Source: Muscardinus avellanarius | Lineage: Eukaryota > Chordata > Mammalia > Rodentia > Gliridae | Length of the DNA stretch: 64,000 nt | NCBI GenBank assembly: GCA_963383645.1 | Contig: OY726569.1 | Coordinates: 33,381,592-33,445,591, forward strand | Direction: 5' to 3' | Shown here: positions 1 through 10,653 of the stretch, piece after piece | How positions within the stretch are numbered: position 1 is the first letter of the stretch | Layout of the letters: every line of letters starts with the position of its first letter | Program-made: the position numbers and the translations under genes | The notes under the pieces: model-generated | The model's database searches: none | What the model was told of the DNA's origin: nothing | What the model saw: only the letters and a program-made list of their open reading frames with translations

Positions 1-287
1 GTAGCTTTACCTTCAAATGTAACAGAATGAAAATAATGAGTGAGATACAAGTTGGTCCAAGAAAAGAATGAATTTGGTACAAACAGAAGATTTGAATACT
101 AGATGATTATTAGAGAATAAGCCCTTAAAGTATGTATTGCAAATTTAAAGCAGAGATGTGTATGTATATATTGTAGTTCAATGTTGGTGAACTGAAAATG
201 TGTATTTGAGTCAATGTCATGAATAATTTAAGAGTACAGTGGCAATAGATGAGAACTACACTACTTTAAAATAAATTAAAACAACTA
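1..287. other. AT-rich unique DNA, no gene seen
   Basis: No repeat family, splice pattern or open frame is recognisable in this stretch. Confidence 0.6.
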
Positions 288-500
288 TAAGCTGGGCATG
301 GTGGTACACGCCTGTAATCCCAGTATTTGTGAAGCTGACACGAGGATCAAGTAACACAGGTTCGAAGCGAGCCTCAGCAACTTAGCAAAGCTTTGAGCAA
401 ATTAGCAAGATTCTGTTTTCAAATTTAAAAATAATAATAATAAAATAGACCTGAGGATGTAGCTTGGCGATAGAATTCTCCAGTTTAAATATCTAGCACC
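288..500 (+). mobile_element. B1-dID-type dimeric SINE, long form, diverged
   Basis: The left half is B1-like (GGGCATGGTGGTACACGCC, then TGTAATCCCAG) and is followed by the CCTCAGCAACTTAGCAA middle block, an AATAATAAT linker and an ID-like right half ending TCTAGCACC. Many substitutions mark it as old. The next SINE inserted into its 3' tail. Confidence 0.85.
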
Positions 501-718
501 ATAGCCGGGCATGGTGTTGCACCCTTGTATTCCCAACATTTGGGAGGCTGAGACAGGAGGATCACAGTTCATGAACAGCCTCAGCTACTACTTAGTGAGG
601 CCCTTTGCAACACAGTGAGACCCTGTTTCAAAATATAGAATAAAAAAATTAGGCTGGGGGTGTAGCTCGAAGGTAGAATGCCACTGGGTTTCATCCTCAG
701 TACTGAAAAAAAAAAAAA
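501..718 (+). mobile_element. B1-dID-type SINE, long form, inserted in the tail of the previous SINE
   Basis: A complete dimer runs from AGCCGGGCATGGTG to TCATCCTCAGTACTG and ends in a run of 13 A. The 10-bp word TCTAGCACCA lies directly before it (about 491-500) and directly after its A-tail (720-729), so it is a target-site duplication made from the 3' end of the older SINE. Confidence 0.88.
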
Positions 719-730
719 GTCTAGCACCAC

Positions 731-1393
731 AAAAACAAAACAAAGCAAAACAAAACCTACAAAGGTAACCCCACCAATAGAACATACTAAAATTATTTTC
801 ACATACTGATACATAGATAATTTGGAAAGATTTTTTTATATTTCATAGTCAGCCAACATTAGAGAATTTGAATAAATATACAAAACAATAATATTTATAA
901 TGATACTATATAACAGTCTATAATCAGTCTCATATTTTCACATTAATATTTTCACACTGTAGTATGTCTCTTATAATGCAGATTTCATGGAAAAACTATT
1001 AAATCATGAAATTCATGTTAAAATTACCATATTCACACAGGCTATGTAGTTTATATATTTTATCATCTTTGAACTAATTAATCTATTACTGAACATGAAA
1101 TCTAATACCATAAATTAAAATTTGTTGAAAATTCTAATTTATTCATCTCCTTATGCTCCTTAGGAATATACCTTACTGTTATCAGGCTATTTATAAATGC
1201 ATATATTCAAAATCTATTTTCGAGACCAACAAGAAATAGATCACTTTAATTAATCTGAAATTTGAAGTAATAATAAAAAATTAATAAGAATATTATGTTG
1301 ATTTTTTAGAGAATGACAGAGAAAATGAGAGATGGAGTGAGAAAATGGAATAAAAAGGGAGAGAGGTTCTGAATACTAAAATACTGAGCATTT
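731..1393. other. AT-rich unique DNA
   Basis: No repeat or gene is recognised. A purine-rich GAGA-type patch lies near 1310-1370. Confidence 0.55.
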
Positions 1394-1594
1394 GTGTTAT
1401 TGAGAATTGAAGCTAGTGACATTCTACCTTCAAGTTAAGCCCCAGCTTTATTATAATTTTTTTAAAAATTGGAAACAGGGTCTAAGTTGCTGAGAATCTC
1501 CACTAAGTTTCTTAGGCTAGATTCAAATCTGTGATCCTTCTGTCTCAGCCTCCCAAGTACTGGGATTACAGGTGTTCACCATTGCACCAGTCAA
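1394..1594 (-). mobile_element. B1-dID-type SINE, long form, old
   Basis: Read on the minus strand, the left half carries TGTAATCCCAGTACTTGGG and the middle keeps the two CTTAG blocks. The ID half is strongly diverged. No clean target-site duplication is visible. Confidence 0.8.
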
Positions 1595-1965
1595 AACCAA
1601 CTATTTTAATGTATATTTTGGAGAGAAAAATGGGTGAAAATACACTGTTTTAAACATGGCATGTTGAATTCAAAATCAAATTAATAACTTGAATTTATTG
1701 ACTAGGAGAGCATTGATTTCTTAGTACTTCTAACATTCATTCTCTAAAAGAAAAGCCACTCTCCTTGTGCCAGAATGTGAATGACCTGATTCTTTAACTA
1801 TTATACATCAGTCAGTTCCATCAGATGATTTTGGAGGAGTGCTTAATGAGAAATTTTAGGGGGATTCAGTAGCAGTTTGAAAGCAAGAGAGGGATTAGGC
1901 TGGCATTGACCACAAAGGACTTAATGCATGAGTATGTTATGTGTTTTAAATTAAATTTCAAAAAA
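1595..1965. other. Unique AT-rich DNA
   Basis: No feature can be supported in this stretch. Confidence 0.5.
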
Positions 1966-2398
1966 GCACTGTATATTTTATTGATCCATTTCAATCATAC
2001 ATCTTGATGCAGTTCAGGTGATACATGCACACAGTATTCATTGAGACTACCCCAGTTCCCACTCCACCTCCTCTCCCTCCCTCCCTTCCTGTGATCAACA
2101 CATTGATTAGTTCTAATAGGTTTGTGTTTGTACATCATGTCCATTGAGGTGTTTCCCTCATCAAGTCTTCCTCCCCTCTCCCATCTTCCATAGATTTCTT
2201 CCTTCATTGCATTAAGGTCTCTCCTTTGTCTGGAGTTCTTCCTGTGTCACAATTTCTCCCTAGTTTCTGCATATATGGGAAAATATTTGACCCTTTACTT
2301 TTTGTGATTGACTAATTACATTTAGCATAATATTCCCCAATTCCATCAATTTCCCTTCAAATGACAAACTTTTGTTCTTTATGGCTGAATAGAATTCC

Positions 2399-2443
<45 letters not shown>

Positions 2444-2490
2444 TTTCTTAATTTTGTGATCCACTCATCTGTTTGATGGACAAGCCCTTA
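1966..2490 (-). mobile_element. LINE-1 3' end (3'UTR and end of ORF2 region), minus strand
   Basis: The sequence reads as an antisense L1 3' end: TTTTATTGATCCATTTCA (complement of the L1 terminus with its A-tail), the pyrimidine-rich CTCTCCCTCCCTCCC stretch (antisense of the purine-rich 3'UTR), then GAATAGAATTCCATTGTG and CTCATCTGTTTGATGGA, which match the antisense ORF2 C-terminal region of other L1 copies in this window. A (TG)n tract has expanded inside it. The element is strongly 5' truncated. Confidence 0.88.
2400..2442. repeat. (TG)n microsatellite inside the L1
   Basis: About 21 uninterrupted TG units arise at the CCATTGTGTG word of the antisense L1, a spot that carries only a short TG stretch in sister copies. 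Confidence 0.97.
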
Positions 2491-2634
2491 AAAAATTGTT
2501 CCTAATGGCAGAGAGTATAACTTCCACAATTGCAAAAAGTAAATAAAATCCTAAGTTTATAATATTACTTGCCTTTTGTCTGCTGAAAGAAAAAGTAGTT
2601 GACAGTGTTAAGAGAGAAGAATTAAACTTGAAAT

Positions 2635-2635
2635 A

Positions 2636-2672
<37 letters not shown>

Positions 2673-2698
2673 TGTTGTTGTTGTTGTTGTTGTTGTAG
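2635..2698. repeat. Compound (GTA)n(TTG)n microsatellite
   Basis: About 12 GTA units run straight into about 9 TTG units. It abuts the 3' end of a minus-strand SINE, so it most likely grew from that SINE's tail. Serine/cysteine-run open frames here are products of this repeat. Confidence 0.95.
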
Positions 2699-2896
2699 TA
2701 TTTGGTGGTACTGGGGTTCCTGGAAACACTTCTACCTCCGGGCTACACTCTCAGACCTATTTTATATGTTTTTTTATTTGGAAACAGGGTCTCTTAAGCC
2801 AACTAGGCTGGCTTCAAACCTGTGCGATCCTGGCGATCCTCCTGTCTCTGTCTTTGAAGCGTGGGGATTACAACTGTGTGCCACCACACCTGGCCT
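2699..2896 (-). mobile_element. B1-dID-type SINE, short form
   Basis: On the minus strand this is a complete short-form dimer from GCCAGGTGTGGTGG to CCCCAGTACCACC. The middle carries a small GGATCGCCA duplication (seen on the plus strand as GATCCTGGCGATCC). Confidence 0.9.
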
Positions 2897-2899
2897 GCA

Positions 2900-4265
2900 A
2901 GCTATTTTTAACAATGGTAAAAAGCAAAAGACTTAGTGGCAAATCACAGTTAACAGAAGTAAGGGATAAAAATTAAACTTTGCAAATTTTAATTAACATA
3001 TTTATTTCTATTGGATAATACTGAAGCAAATAATTAATGGGAACAAAAATGTATTTAAATTAAAGAGTGGGAAGATAGCCTGTGGTTATTTTAGCTGGGG
3101 ATAAAATAGTTAAAGGCTATAAATGTTTGTATGCTTTAATAAAAAAATTAGATTTGTAGCTGAAAAATCTGCCATTTTGTTTGTTATAGTTAGTAATATC
3201 TTATAAGCTGCATACCGCATAGCTTTTTATTCAGGTTCAGTAATCAAATACAATGATCTATGAATATTTTCTCATCTGACAATGCAAGAGTTCCTATCTT
3301 GATGAAAGTTTTATGTGTATTCCTTAGGTTATAAGTTTAACACAATGAAAAAGGCTCGTGATCTCTTTACACTGAGCTACACTCATTAAATGGTAACTCA
3401 AGGGTGAAAGGTCTTATATTCCATTTTCAATCCTTTGAAACATCAACTGAACTAATGCATTTTTCTCTTTAAAGTGCCCCAAAAGATTTAAAATGCGTCT
3501 GTGCTTGTAGTATTTCAAAATTTTATTTTAAGGAATCAAAAGAAATTTGCTCTGTGAGCAGGTTTTTAAATTTGGCTTGAGGCCTCTGATTGAGGGAACA
3601 AGCAATCTCTTTCCAACTCTTTTCTACTGGAGAGATATTCCTTTTCAACCTGTACTTTTTGGCCCAACACAAATCAATGAATTCAAGACCTAATATACCA
3701 TGTCTTAAAAATCCATTTAGAAAACAATTGCTCCATTCTAAGTTCATCTCCTTCCTTTACCAGAAATTTGCTGGAAATGTAATTTTGCAGCAAGCATTTC
3801 ATTTCTTGTCTTGGAATAGATTGAGGCAAATGTAAAGTCAATGATTAGATAAATGCAATGTCTTGGGTTGATGCCATGATGGTGTGGTCACTACTGATGG
3901 ATGCTTTGTATAGTTACTCAGCTGTGTAATGGGATAAATTCCCATGACTCTATTTAAAATACTGTGTGGTTCCTCTAAATTAATATTACCAAAAGTACTT
4001 TGGCACAAATACAAAAAGCATGAGGGATTAGTGCTGAGCACACAAGTTCAATAGTTTTTGCTCTGTACAGAGAATCTCCTTTACTCAAGAAGCTGTATCT
4101 GTGTATAGTATATTCACTGAGCTGAATTGCATGCAGTAAATAACACCATAGAGATTATTTCTCCTTCAAAAACCAGTTTTATGATGTTATAAATAGAAAG
4201 CCTGTGCTGTATAATCTCCTACGGTACAGTTAAGGATTGAATCCTGATGAAGTAATGCATGCGTG

Positions 4266-4267
<2 letters not shown>
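2900..4267. other. Unique AT-rich DNA, 1.37 kb
   Basis: No repeat family or exon-like structure is recognised. Two overlapping opposite frames of 70-80 codons (about 3523-3835) have no recognisable domain and no supporting signals. Confidence 0.5.

Positions 4268-4300
<33 letters not shown>
4268..4300. repeat. (AC)n microsatellite
   Basis: About 16 uninterrupted AC units. Confidence 0.96.
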
Positions 4301-4302
<2 letters not shown>

Positions 4303-4902
4303 CATATAAACAGATTGCTTATGAAAGTGTCTTTATTTTAAGGGCAAAACAAAAGTATTTTTTTCTGCTATAAAGGAGCATATCAGTAATTATGAGAGAG
4401 GAGAAAAAATGCCTTTCTTTAAAAAAAAAGAAAAAAATTATATAGGTAGTACCTTTAGAAAATACTTCTTGAAAATATAGAGACTAAACTTTTGGCACAA
4501 TGGTAATCAGATTGCATAATACATGAATGAAACAAGTGATATAATGATAAATACCTTTCTATAAATACATTTACCATGATGACACTTCTTTAGTGAAATG
4601 TCTTTATATAAAAACCCATGACTATTAAGGACAATATCTAGTGACTGCCATGTGTTTTGGGATCAAAGTAATAAATTTGTATAATTTATGTTGGCTAAAA
4701 TTGAAATATTTAATACTAAAACACTTAAAACTTAGATAATTTTCAGTATATCAACACTTTATTTCCTACTGTCCTCAGAGCCAACACAGAACAGTTACAG
4801 ATTAAGAAAAAATTGCAGTATCTCTGATTGAATTATTATAAATAATCACTATTGTGAAATTTAAAATAACTTTTAGGACTGACTAGTTTTCTTTTCTTTT
4901 TT
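4301..4902. other. Unique AT-rich DNA
   Basis: Nothing recognisable beyond an A-rich patch near 4410-4440. Confidence 0.5.
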
Positions 4903-4903
4903 C

Positions 4904-4947
<44 letters not shown>
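4903..4947. repeat. (CTTT)n tract forming the tail of a SINE
   Basis: About 11 tetranucleotide units directly next to the 3' end of a minus-strand SINE; an A-tail that became (AAAG)n on the SINE strand. Confidence 0.93.
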
Positions 4948-4948
4948 A

Positions 4949-5133
4949 TTTTTGGTGGTACTGGTGTTCCTGGAAACCCTTCTACCTCAGGGATACACTC
5001 CCAGACGTATTTTATACGTTTTATTTGGAAACAGGGTCTCTTAAACCAGCGCAGTTGGCTTTGAACCTGTGTGATCCTCCTGTCTCCGCCTCTCAAGCGA
5101 GGGGATTATAAGCGTGCGCCGCCACGCGGGAGG
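4949..5133 (-). mobile_element. B1-dID-type SINE, short form
   Basis: Minus strand: CCGCGTGGCGGCGCACGC start, GTTTCCAAATAAAA linker and GGAACACCAGTACCACC end. GC-rich and little diverged. The duplicate GACTGACTA (about 4878 and 5134) suggests a short target-site duplication. Confidence 0.9.
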
Positions 5134-5305
5134 GACTGACTAATTTTAAATCATTAGTATTAAAGATCATAGCCCTTATACAAGGATGACATAAAATTCT
5201 TTGGTATGTTCCATAATATGAAAAAATTATAGCCTATTATTATGAAAAAATACTGACATATTTCTGGATATGTATACTTATTTCTATAATTTAGAATACA
5301 TATTG

Positions 5306-5745
5306 GCTTAGTCCATTTTCTGTTGCTATTTAAAATATCTGAGGCTGGAAAGTTTATAAAGAAAAGAAGTTTATTTAGCTCAGAGTTGTGGTTGTTCAAG
5401 AGCAGGGCATTAACAACTATCTGATTTGGTGAGGGCCTCTTGGTGGATGGCATCGTGATGGTTAAAGCATATGCAGAAGAAAGGGAGGTCACGTGGACAG
5501 AAAAAATTAAAAAGAGTGAGGAGGATCTCACTCCCTTACAACAACCCAGTCTTGTGGTGAGTAACCCACTAAATTAGACTGGCATTGATATTTTCCAAGG
5601 GCTGCACCTCCAGTGACAGAATCAGCTTCCCCTGGTGCCACCTTCTAAAGATTCCACCACTTCTCAATATCGCCACATTGGAGACTAAGCTTCCAGAACA
5701 TGATTGTTTGGGAGAGAAACTATATCCAAATCATAGCAGATATAT
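5306..5745 (-). mobile_element. Solo LTR, ERVL-MaLR type (MST/MLT1-like)
   Basis: The plus strand reads as the reverse complement of a MaLR LTR. TTAGTCCATTTTCTGTTGCT is the mirrored LTR end, followed by CTGAGGCTGGAAAGTTTATAAAG. GTGAGGGCCTC and CCACATTGGAGACTAAG mark the interior, and the ATCATAGCA end mirrors the MaLR start. No internal retroviral coding sequence is present. Family identity is from memory of MaLR LTR motifs. Confidence 0.75.
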
Positions 5746-5784
5746 TTTGAAATTTTATAATTTTAAAATAATTCTTCATAGGTT

Positions 5785-6500
5785 TTTAAAAATGTAATGG
5801 TTTTTATTGACACTGTAATTATATATCATAATAAGGTTCAGAGTTATAGGGACATACTTGCATGTAGTATTTGCTGCATTTTCTCTGAATCTTACCCTGC
5901 CCCCTTCCATTCCCTTAACATCTAATTAAAATTAATACTAATCATTTTGTAGATACATATAACATTATTTGTACTGATTTCTTCATCAAGTCTTCTCTGC
6001 TATCTTCCTTAAATCCCCTCCATTGCTCCACTGTCATCTCTATTTCTTTATCTAAAATATCTTTTATTATTCAATTTCTCTCTAGCTTCCACATATGAGA
6101 GAAAGCATACAACAATTTGCTTTCTGAGACTGGCTAATATTACTTAATACTAATAATACTACATTCCATTTTTCTGCAAATAACATATTTTTCTTTTTTA
6201 TACCTGCATACAATTCCATGATATATATGTACGTATGTATAACTGTGAGATATATACATACATATCAATCACAGTTTTAAATCCATTCATTTGTTGATGG
6301 ACACCTAGGCTGGCTCCAGAATTCAGAATTAGCTATTTTTAATTATTCTGCTATAAATGTAAATATGCAATCATCACTATAATATTCTGATTTCAATTTC
6401 TTTGGAAAGAGACCCAGGAGTGGTACAGCTGGTTATATGGAGTGGTACCTTCCCATCTTCTGGGAAACTTCACACTGATCTCCATAGTTGATGGACTAAT
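5785..6500 (-). mobile_element. LINE-1 3' part, minus strand, with 5' inversion
   Basis: Antisense L1 3'UTR followed by antisense ORF2 end. CATTCATTTGTTGATGGACA, GGAAAGAGACCCAGGAGTGG and CCATAGTTGATGGACTAATTT are shared with other L1 copies here. At about 6500 the strand flips (next entry). Confidence 0.85.
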
Positions 6501-6684
6501 TTGCAATTCAATGCAATCTTTATTAAAATACCAATGCCATTCCTCACAGATCTAGAAAAAATTTTAAAATTTATTTGAAAAAATAGAAGACCCAGCATAT
6601 TCAAAATAAATCCCAGTAATAAGAACCATGCTTGAGGCATCATAACATCTGATTTCAAATTACACTTTAGTAATGAAAACAGAA
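6500..6684 (+). mobile_element. LINE-1 ORF2 fragment, inverted 5' segment
   Basis: Sense-strand ORF2 text begins abruptly (CAATTCAATGCAATCTTTATT, AAAATACCAATGCCATTC). It resumes beyond two SINEs at about 7140. In L1 order it lies upstream of the minus-strand part, as in a twin-primed 5' inversion. Confidence 0.75.
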
Positions 6685-6686
6685 TA

Positions 6687-6836
6687 AAACTGGGTATGGT
6701 GGCACACACCTGTAATCCTGGTACTTGGGAGACTGAGACAGGAAGATCTCAGGTTTGAGACCAACCTCAGCAACTTAGTGAAATAAGACTTTTCAGCAAC
6801 AGAGTGAGATTTTATTTTAAAACAAAACAAAAAAGA
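6687..6836 (+). mobile_element. B1-dID-type SINE, long form, left half (split element)
   Basis: The B1-like half and linker of an old SINE. Its ID-like right half is displaced to about 7079-7137 (GGGCTGGAGTATAAGTCAGAG...CCCCAGTATC) because another SINE landed in its linker. Confidence 0.8.
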
Positions 6837-6840
6837 ATAA

Positions 6841-7036
6841 AGCCTGGCATGGTGGCACATGCTGTAATCCCAGCATTGAGGAGGTTAAGACCAGAGGATT
6901 GTAGTTCTGGGACAGCCTCAGCTACTTAGTGAGGCCCTCTACAATTTAGTGAGACTCTGTTTCAAAATAAAGAATAAAAAATAGGGGAGTGGGTATAGCT
7001 TGGAGGTAGAATGCCCCTGAGTTCTATTGCTAGACC
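6841..7036 (+). mobile_element. B1-dID-type SINE, long form, nested
   Basis: A full dimer (GCCTGGCATGGTGGCACATG to GCTAGACCCAC) lies inside the linker of the previous SINE. The AATAAA-rich linker on both sides hides any exact target-site duplication. Confidence 0.82.
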
Positions 7037-7078
7037 CACAAAACAATAAATCTAAAAACAAAATAAAATAAATAAAAC

Positions 7079-7137
7079 AGGGCTGGAGTATAAGTCAGAG
7101 GTAAAACAACCCCAAGTTCTATCCCCAGTATCAAAAA
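7079..7137 (+). mobile_element. Right (ID-like) half of the split SINE
   Basis: GGCTGGAGTATAAGTCAGAGG and CTATCCCCAGTATC complete the dimer begun at 6687. Confidence 0.78.
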
Positions 7138-7139
7138 AC

Positions 7140-7285
7140 AACTAAACAACAGCAATAAAGAAATTTCAGCATGGTACTGACCCAAAAACAAACACATAGA
7201 CCACTGGAATAGAATAGAAGACAGAAAGCAAATTTTCACATATATTGCCAGTTGATTTTTGACAAAAATACCAAAATTTATAAAT
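7140..7285 (+). mobile_element. LINE-1 ORF2 fragment, continuation of the 6500-6684 segment
   Basis: CAGCATGGTACTGACCCAAAA, CACATAGACCACTGGAATAGA and CCAGTTGATTTTTGACAAA are sense-strand ORF2 words that follow the 6684 text in L1 order. Confidence 0.8.
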
Positions 7286-7331
7286 ATTTGTTAAAACTTT
7301 TTTTCAGAATGTTTTATAGGTTTAGATTTAT

Positions 7332-7484
7332 CTTATTTTATTTTATTTTACTGGTGCACTTTAGTCTCACATCATAATATGGATCATGTTGACAATGGCA
7401 TATATTCACACAGTGCTTGGTTCCCCCCCCTGCTTTCCCTTCTCCCTCCCTCCCAATACTGAGTGTCCAGGTTAACAATATCAT

Positions 7485-7534
<50 letters not shown>

Positions 7535-8090
7535 TCATATGGAGTCTCTCTGGTATCCCTAATACTCCCTAGCTTGAGCATATTAGAGAAAACATATGTC
7601 CCTTCTTTTTCTGTATTTGGCTAATCTCACTAAACATAATAGTCTCCAGGTCTTTCCATCTTCTTGCAAATGACATGATTTTGTTCCTCTTTATTGCTGA
7701 GTAGAATTCCATTCTGTATATTTCTCATAATTTTGCAATCCATTCATCTGTTGATGGAGACCCAGGCTGGTTACATATTTTGGCTATTGCAAATTGTGCT
7801 GCTATGAACATGGGTGTGCACATGTTACTGTAGTTCTCTGATTTCAGCCCCTTTGGAAAGATACCCAGGAGTGGTATAGATGGGTCATATGGTTGATCCA
7901 TTCTCAGTTTTCTAAGGAATCTCTACATTGATCAACATGGTGGGCTAACTATTTGCACTCCCACCAACAGTGTAAAAGAGTTCGTATTTCCCCATATCCT
8001 TGCCAGCAATTGTTATTTGACTTCTTTATGCTTGCCATTCTGATTGAAGTTAGATAAATTTCAGTTTAGTTTTGATTAGCATCTCCCTGA
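7332..8090 (-). mobile_element. LINE-1 3' end, minus strand, with exact target-site duplication
   Basis: Antisense L1 from the terminus (TTTTACTGGTGCAC) through the 3'UTR into ORF2's end. The 15-bp word ATAGGTTTAGATTTA flanks it at about 7317-7331 and 8091-8105. This L1 carries the CTAGGGAGTATTAGG word (antisense at about 7555-7570), which a second copy near 42.1 kb shares. It is heavily 5' truncated and non-coding. Confidence 0.92.
7488..7528. repeat. (CA)n microsatellite in the L1 3'UTR
   Basis: About 20 CA units followed by TATATA. Two short valine/cysteine-run frames here are artefacts of this tract. Confidence 0.96.
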
Positions 8091-8106
8091 TAGGTTTAGA
8101 TTTAAA

Positions 8107-8424
8107 TCTGCTTTGCCAATTGTGAATTGCGCAGCTATGAATACACATGGATTAGTTTGTTTTCACTCTTTTGGGTAGATATCCCAAGTGCTATTGCCGG
8201 ATCATATGATAGGTTCATTCCCATTCTTCTGAGGATCCTTCTTCATACTGTTTTCCAAAGTAGTTGCACTAATTTGCAATCTCACGAACAATGTATTAGA
8301 GTTCCCACTTCACATCCTCATCAGCATTTGCTGTTGTTTGTATTTTGAATGATTGCCATGATAATTGGAGTTAGGTGAAATATAAGGGTAGTTTTGATTT
8401 GCATATCCTTGATTGGTAATGATG
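8107..8424 (-). mobile_element. LINE-1 fragment, inverted 5' segment of a twin-primed insertion
   Basis: Antisense ORF2 end: CCAATTGTGAATTGCGCAGC, then GTAGTTTTGATTTGCATATCC. Its L1 position ends just where the next plus-strand piece begins. Confidence 0.85.
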
Positions 8425-8920
8425 CTGAACCAGCAAATATGTCCATTAACAGATGAATGGATTACAAAACTATAGGATATGTACACAATATAATTTTACT
8501 TGGCCATAAAGAAGAACAAAATTATGTCATTTACAGGGAAATGGCTGGAACTGGAGAACATTATGCTAATTGAGATTAGTCAGTCACAAAAGTAAAAAAA
8601 AAAAAAGATGCTCTCCCTAATTTGTGGAAGGTAGGGAGAAAAAGATCATAGGAGAAACTCTGCACAAGGAAGGAGAAACCGTATGTGAGCAAATAAGGCA
8701 ACCTAACTGAGGGGATGTGAGGAAGGAAGAGGGAAATTCTCTAATGTGCATGTATATTCACAAACATCAAAGTCAATCACTAAGCCAAACATGAGAAAGA
8801 GAAAGGGGCGAAGGAATGGGGTGGAAATTGGGAAAGGGCTACATGAGTGATGTGTGTATATATGCCTCTACCATTTTGTACCATTAAGATATATGACTAA
8901 AATGCACCAATAAAAAGTTG
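8425..8920 (+). mobile_element. LINE-1 3' end, plus strand
   Basis: Sense ORF2 end and 3'UTR: ATGTCCATTAACAGATGAATGG, GGAGAACATTATGCTAATTGA, AAGTCAATCACTAAGCCAAAC, ending GCACCAATAAAAA. Together with 8107-8424 it forms one insertion. TTTAAA..TCTG..TTGCC words near 8102 and 8924 look like its diverged target-site duplication. Confidence 0.88.
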
Positions 8921-8929
8921 TTTTAAACT

Positions 8930-9483
8930 CTGTATTGCCTTAATTCTATTATTATTTCAATTTTTTATGTATTTTCCCTTTTCTCTCTCAAACTTTTATT
9001 CCTTATTCCTGGTATCATAAAATTGAATGATAATGCTGTGACTTGTTTGGGATAATTTTCATTCACTAGCTCACATATATTGAATAGCTTTTCAATCGGA
9101 GTCTCTTCTTTCTTTTCTAGGGAATCTCATAAATTATTTCTCTGTTAATTCCCCCCAATATTTTCTTTGACATTCTAGAGATTTTTATTAGAAAGTCATT
9201 TAAACACGTGGATTTTTCCCACTATTTTCCCCAGACCTTTTAAATTTACTTTTTCCTCTAAACTTCCTACCTTCTTTATTTTTAAATACCCTTCAAGTCT
9301 ATTATTTTAGACAAAATAAATACCTTCTATATTATTCTCAAATATACGAATTATATATTATTTTAATTATTTTTGTTTGTTTTCTATATCCCTTCAGTTT
9401 CATATAATATATTATACATTTACTTTACTTTTGGGGGGCTGATATGGATGGCCTAGCCATCTCAAAGCAGAAATTACAAGCAT
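8930..9483. other. Unique AT-rich DNA
   Basis: A pyrimidine-rich stretch of unknown origin. No gene is seen. Confidence 0.5.
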
Positions 9484-9500
9484 AGAAACAGAACTCCTAG

Positions 9501-9729
9501 CCGGGCGTGGTGGCGCACGCTTGTAATCCCCGCGCTTGGGAGGCAGAGACAGGAGGATCGCGCAGGTTCGAAGCCAGCCGCGCGCGCTGGCTTAGGAGAC
9601 CCTGTTTCCAAATAAAAAAGTAAAAATAGGTCTGGGAGTGTAGCCCGGAGGTTGAAGGGCTTCCAGGAACCCCAGTACCACCAAAAAAAAAAAAAAAAGA
9701 AAGAAAGAAAGAAAAAAAAGAAAAAAAAA
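9501..9729 (+). mobile_element. B1-dID-type SINE, short form, young
   Basis: A full short-form dimer with intact CpGs (CCGGGCGTGGTGGCGCACGC) and a long A/GAAA tail. The perfect 17-bp duplication AGAAACAGAACTCCTAG flanks it at 9484-9500 and 9730-9746. It is among the least diverged copies here. Confidence 0.96.
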
Positions 9730-9746
9730 AGAAACAGAACTCCTAG

Positions 9747-10636
9747 GAACCATGGAACCTTAATTAGATATTTTCTTGCCATGTAGACAACGCCGGTGGC
9801 AGAGCCCTCTGATAGTCTCATCTAAACCAAGTATAAATTGTCAGTTTCACCATTATCAATCAATAATGCTTGTAAGCTGGTACAGAACACTGGGAATTTG
9901 CTTTAGACCCATGGATAAACAGTTATACTGTTAATCAGAACAATTTATGTCTTGACTAGGAGCCAATATTGTGTTAGTATGTTCTTCAGAAAATAGGTCA
10001 GACTAATTCCATACATGCTAGAATTAACCCTTGGAGAAGAGGCTTTCCCTAAGTAAAAATAACGTCATCATATTGCTTGTGATCTGGCAGTTTTTCCTCT
10101 ACAGACAAACATTTTCATTGGAAAAAACAAACAGAAATTTGGCAAATAGTATTATTATTTAGAGGCTATTTAGATTTTCTGGAGAAGGTATTCCATTCTC
10201 CTGCCTAGGTCTATTATACAGGCCGTGGTTTTCAGAAGAAGAAGATGGTAGGTTTTTACTTTTTCATCTTATTTTCAATCTGTCAATTTATTGTTTTATT
10301 TAGTTAAATCTTAGTTTGAGTGCCTCTGGTTTACTTATTTAGATAGTCGTTGGCAAGAATTTTCTGTGAAAGTCCGATAGTACTTATTTTTGGCTCCATG
10401 GTATGGTACCTCTTTTTACTACTAAATTCTGCACAAAAGCATCCTAGACAATATATAAATAAAAGATGTAGCTATGTTCCATTAAATATTTCTCTTACAA
10501 AAACAAATGGCAGGGTAGGTGTGGACAGTAGGTTGCATTTTTCTGATTCATGATCCATAGTGCAAGACTTAAGTTTTCTGCTGAGAGAGAAATATGTAAA
10601 ATGTCAGAAAATAGTTAATTTCTTTTATTTATACTA
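9747..10636. other. Unique AT-rich DNA
   Basis: No repeat or coding signal is recognised. A 67-codon frame at 10350-10553 lacks any domain I know. Confidence 0.5.
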
Positions 10637-10653
10637 CTCAACATCTAAATTTT

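Noticed and set aside
2628..2936. 102-codon frame with serine and cysteine runs
   Set aside because: It is a translation of the (GTA)n(TTG)n tract plus an antisense SINE.
5160..5531. 123-codon minus-strand frame
   Set aside because: It reads through the MaLR-like LTR and its flank and has no recognisable domain.
4268..7528. Regularly spaced repeats as a possible CRISPR array
   Set aside because: Only dinucleotide microsatellites and dispersed eukaryotic retroelements are present; there are no repeat-spacer units and the DNA is mammalian.
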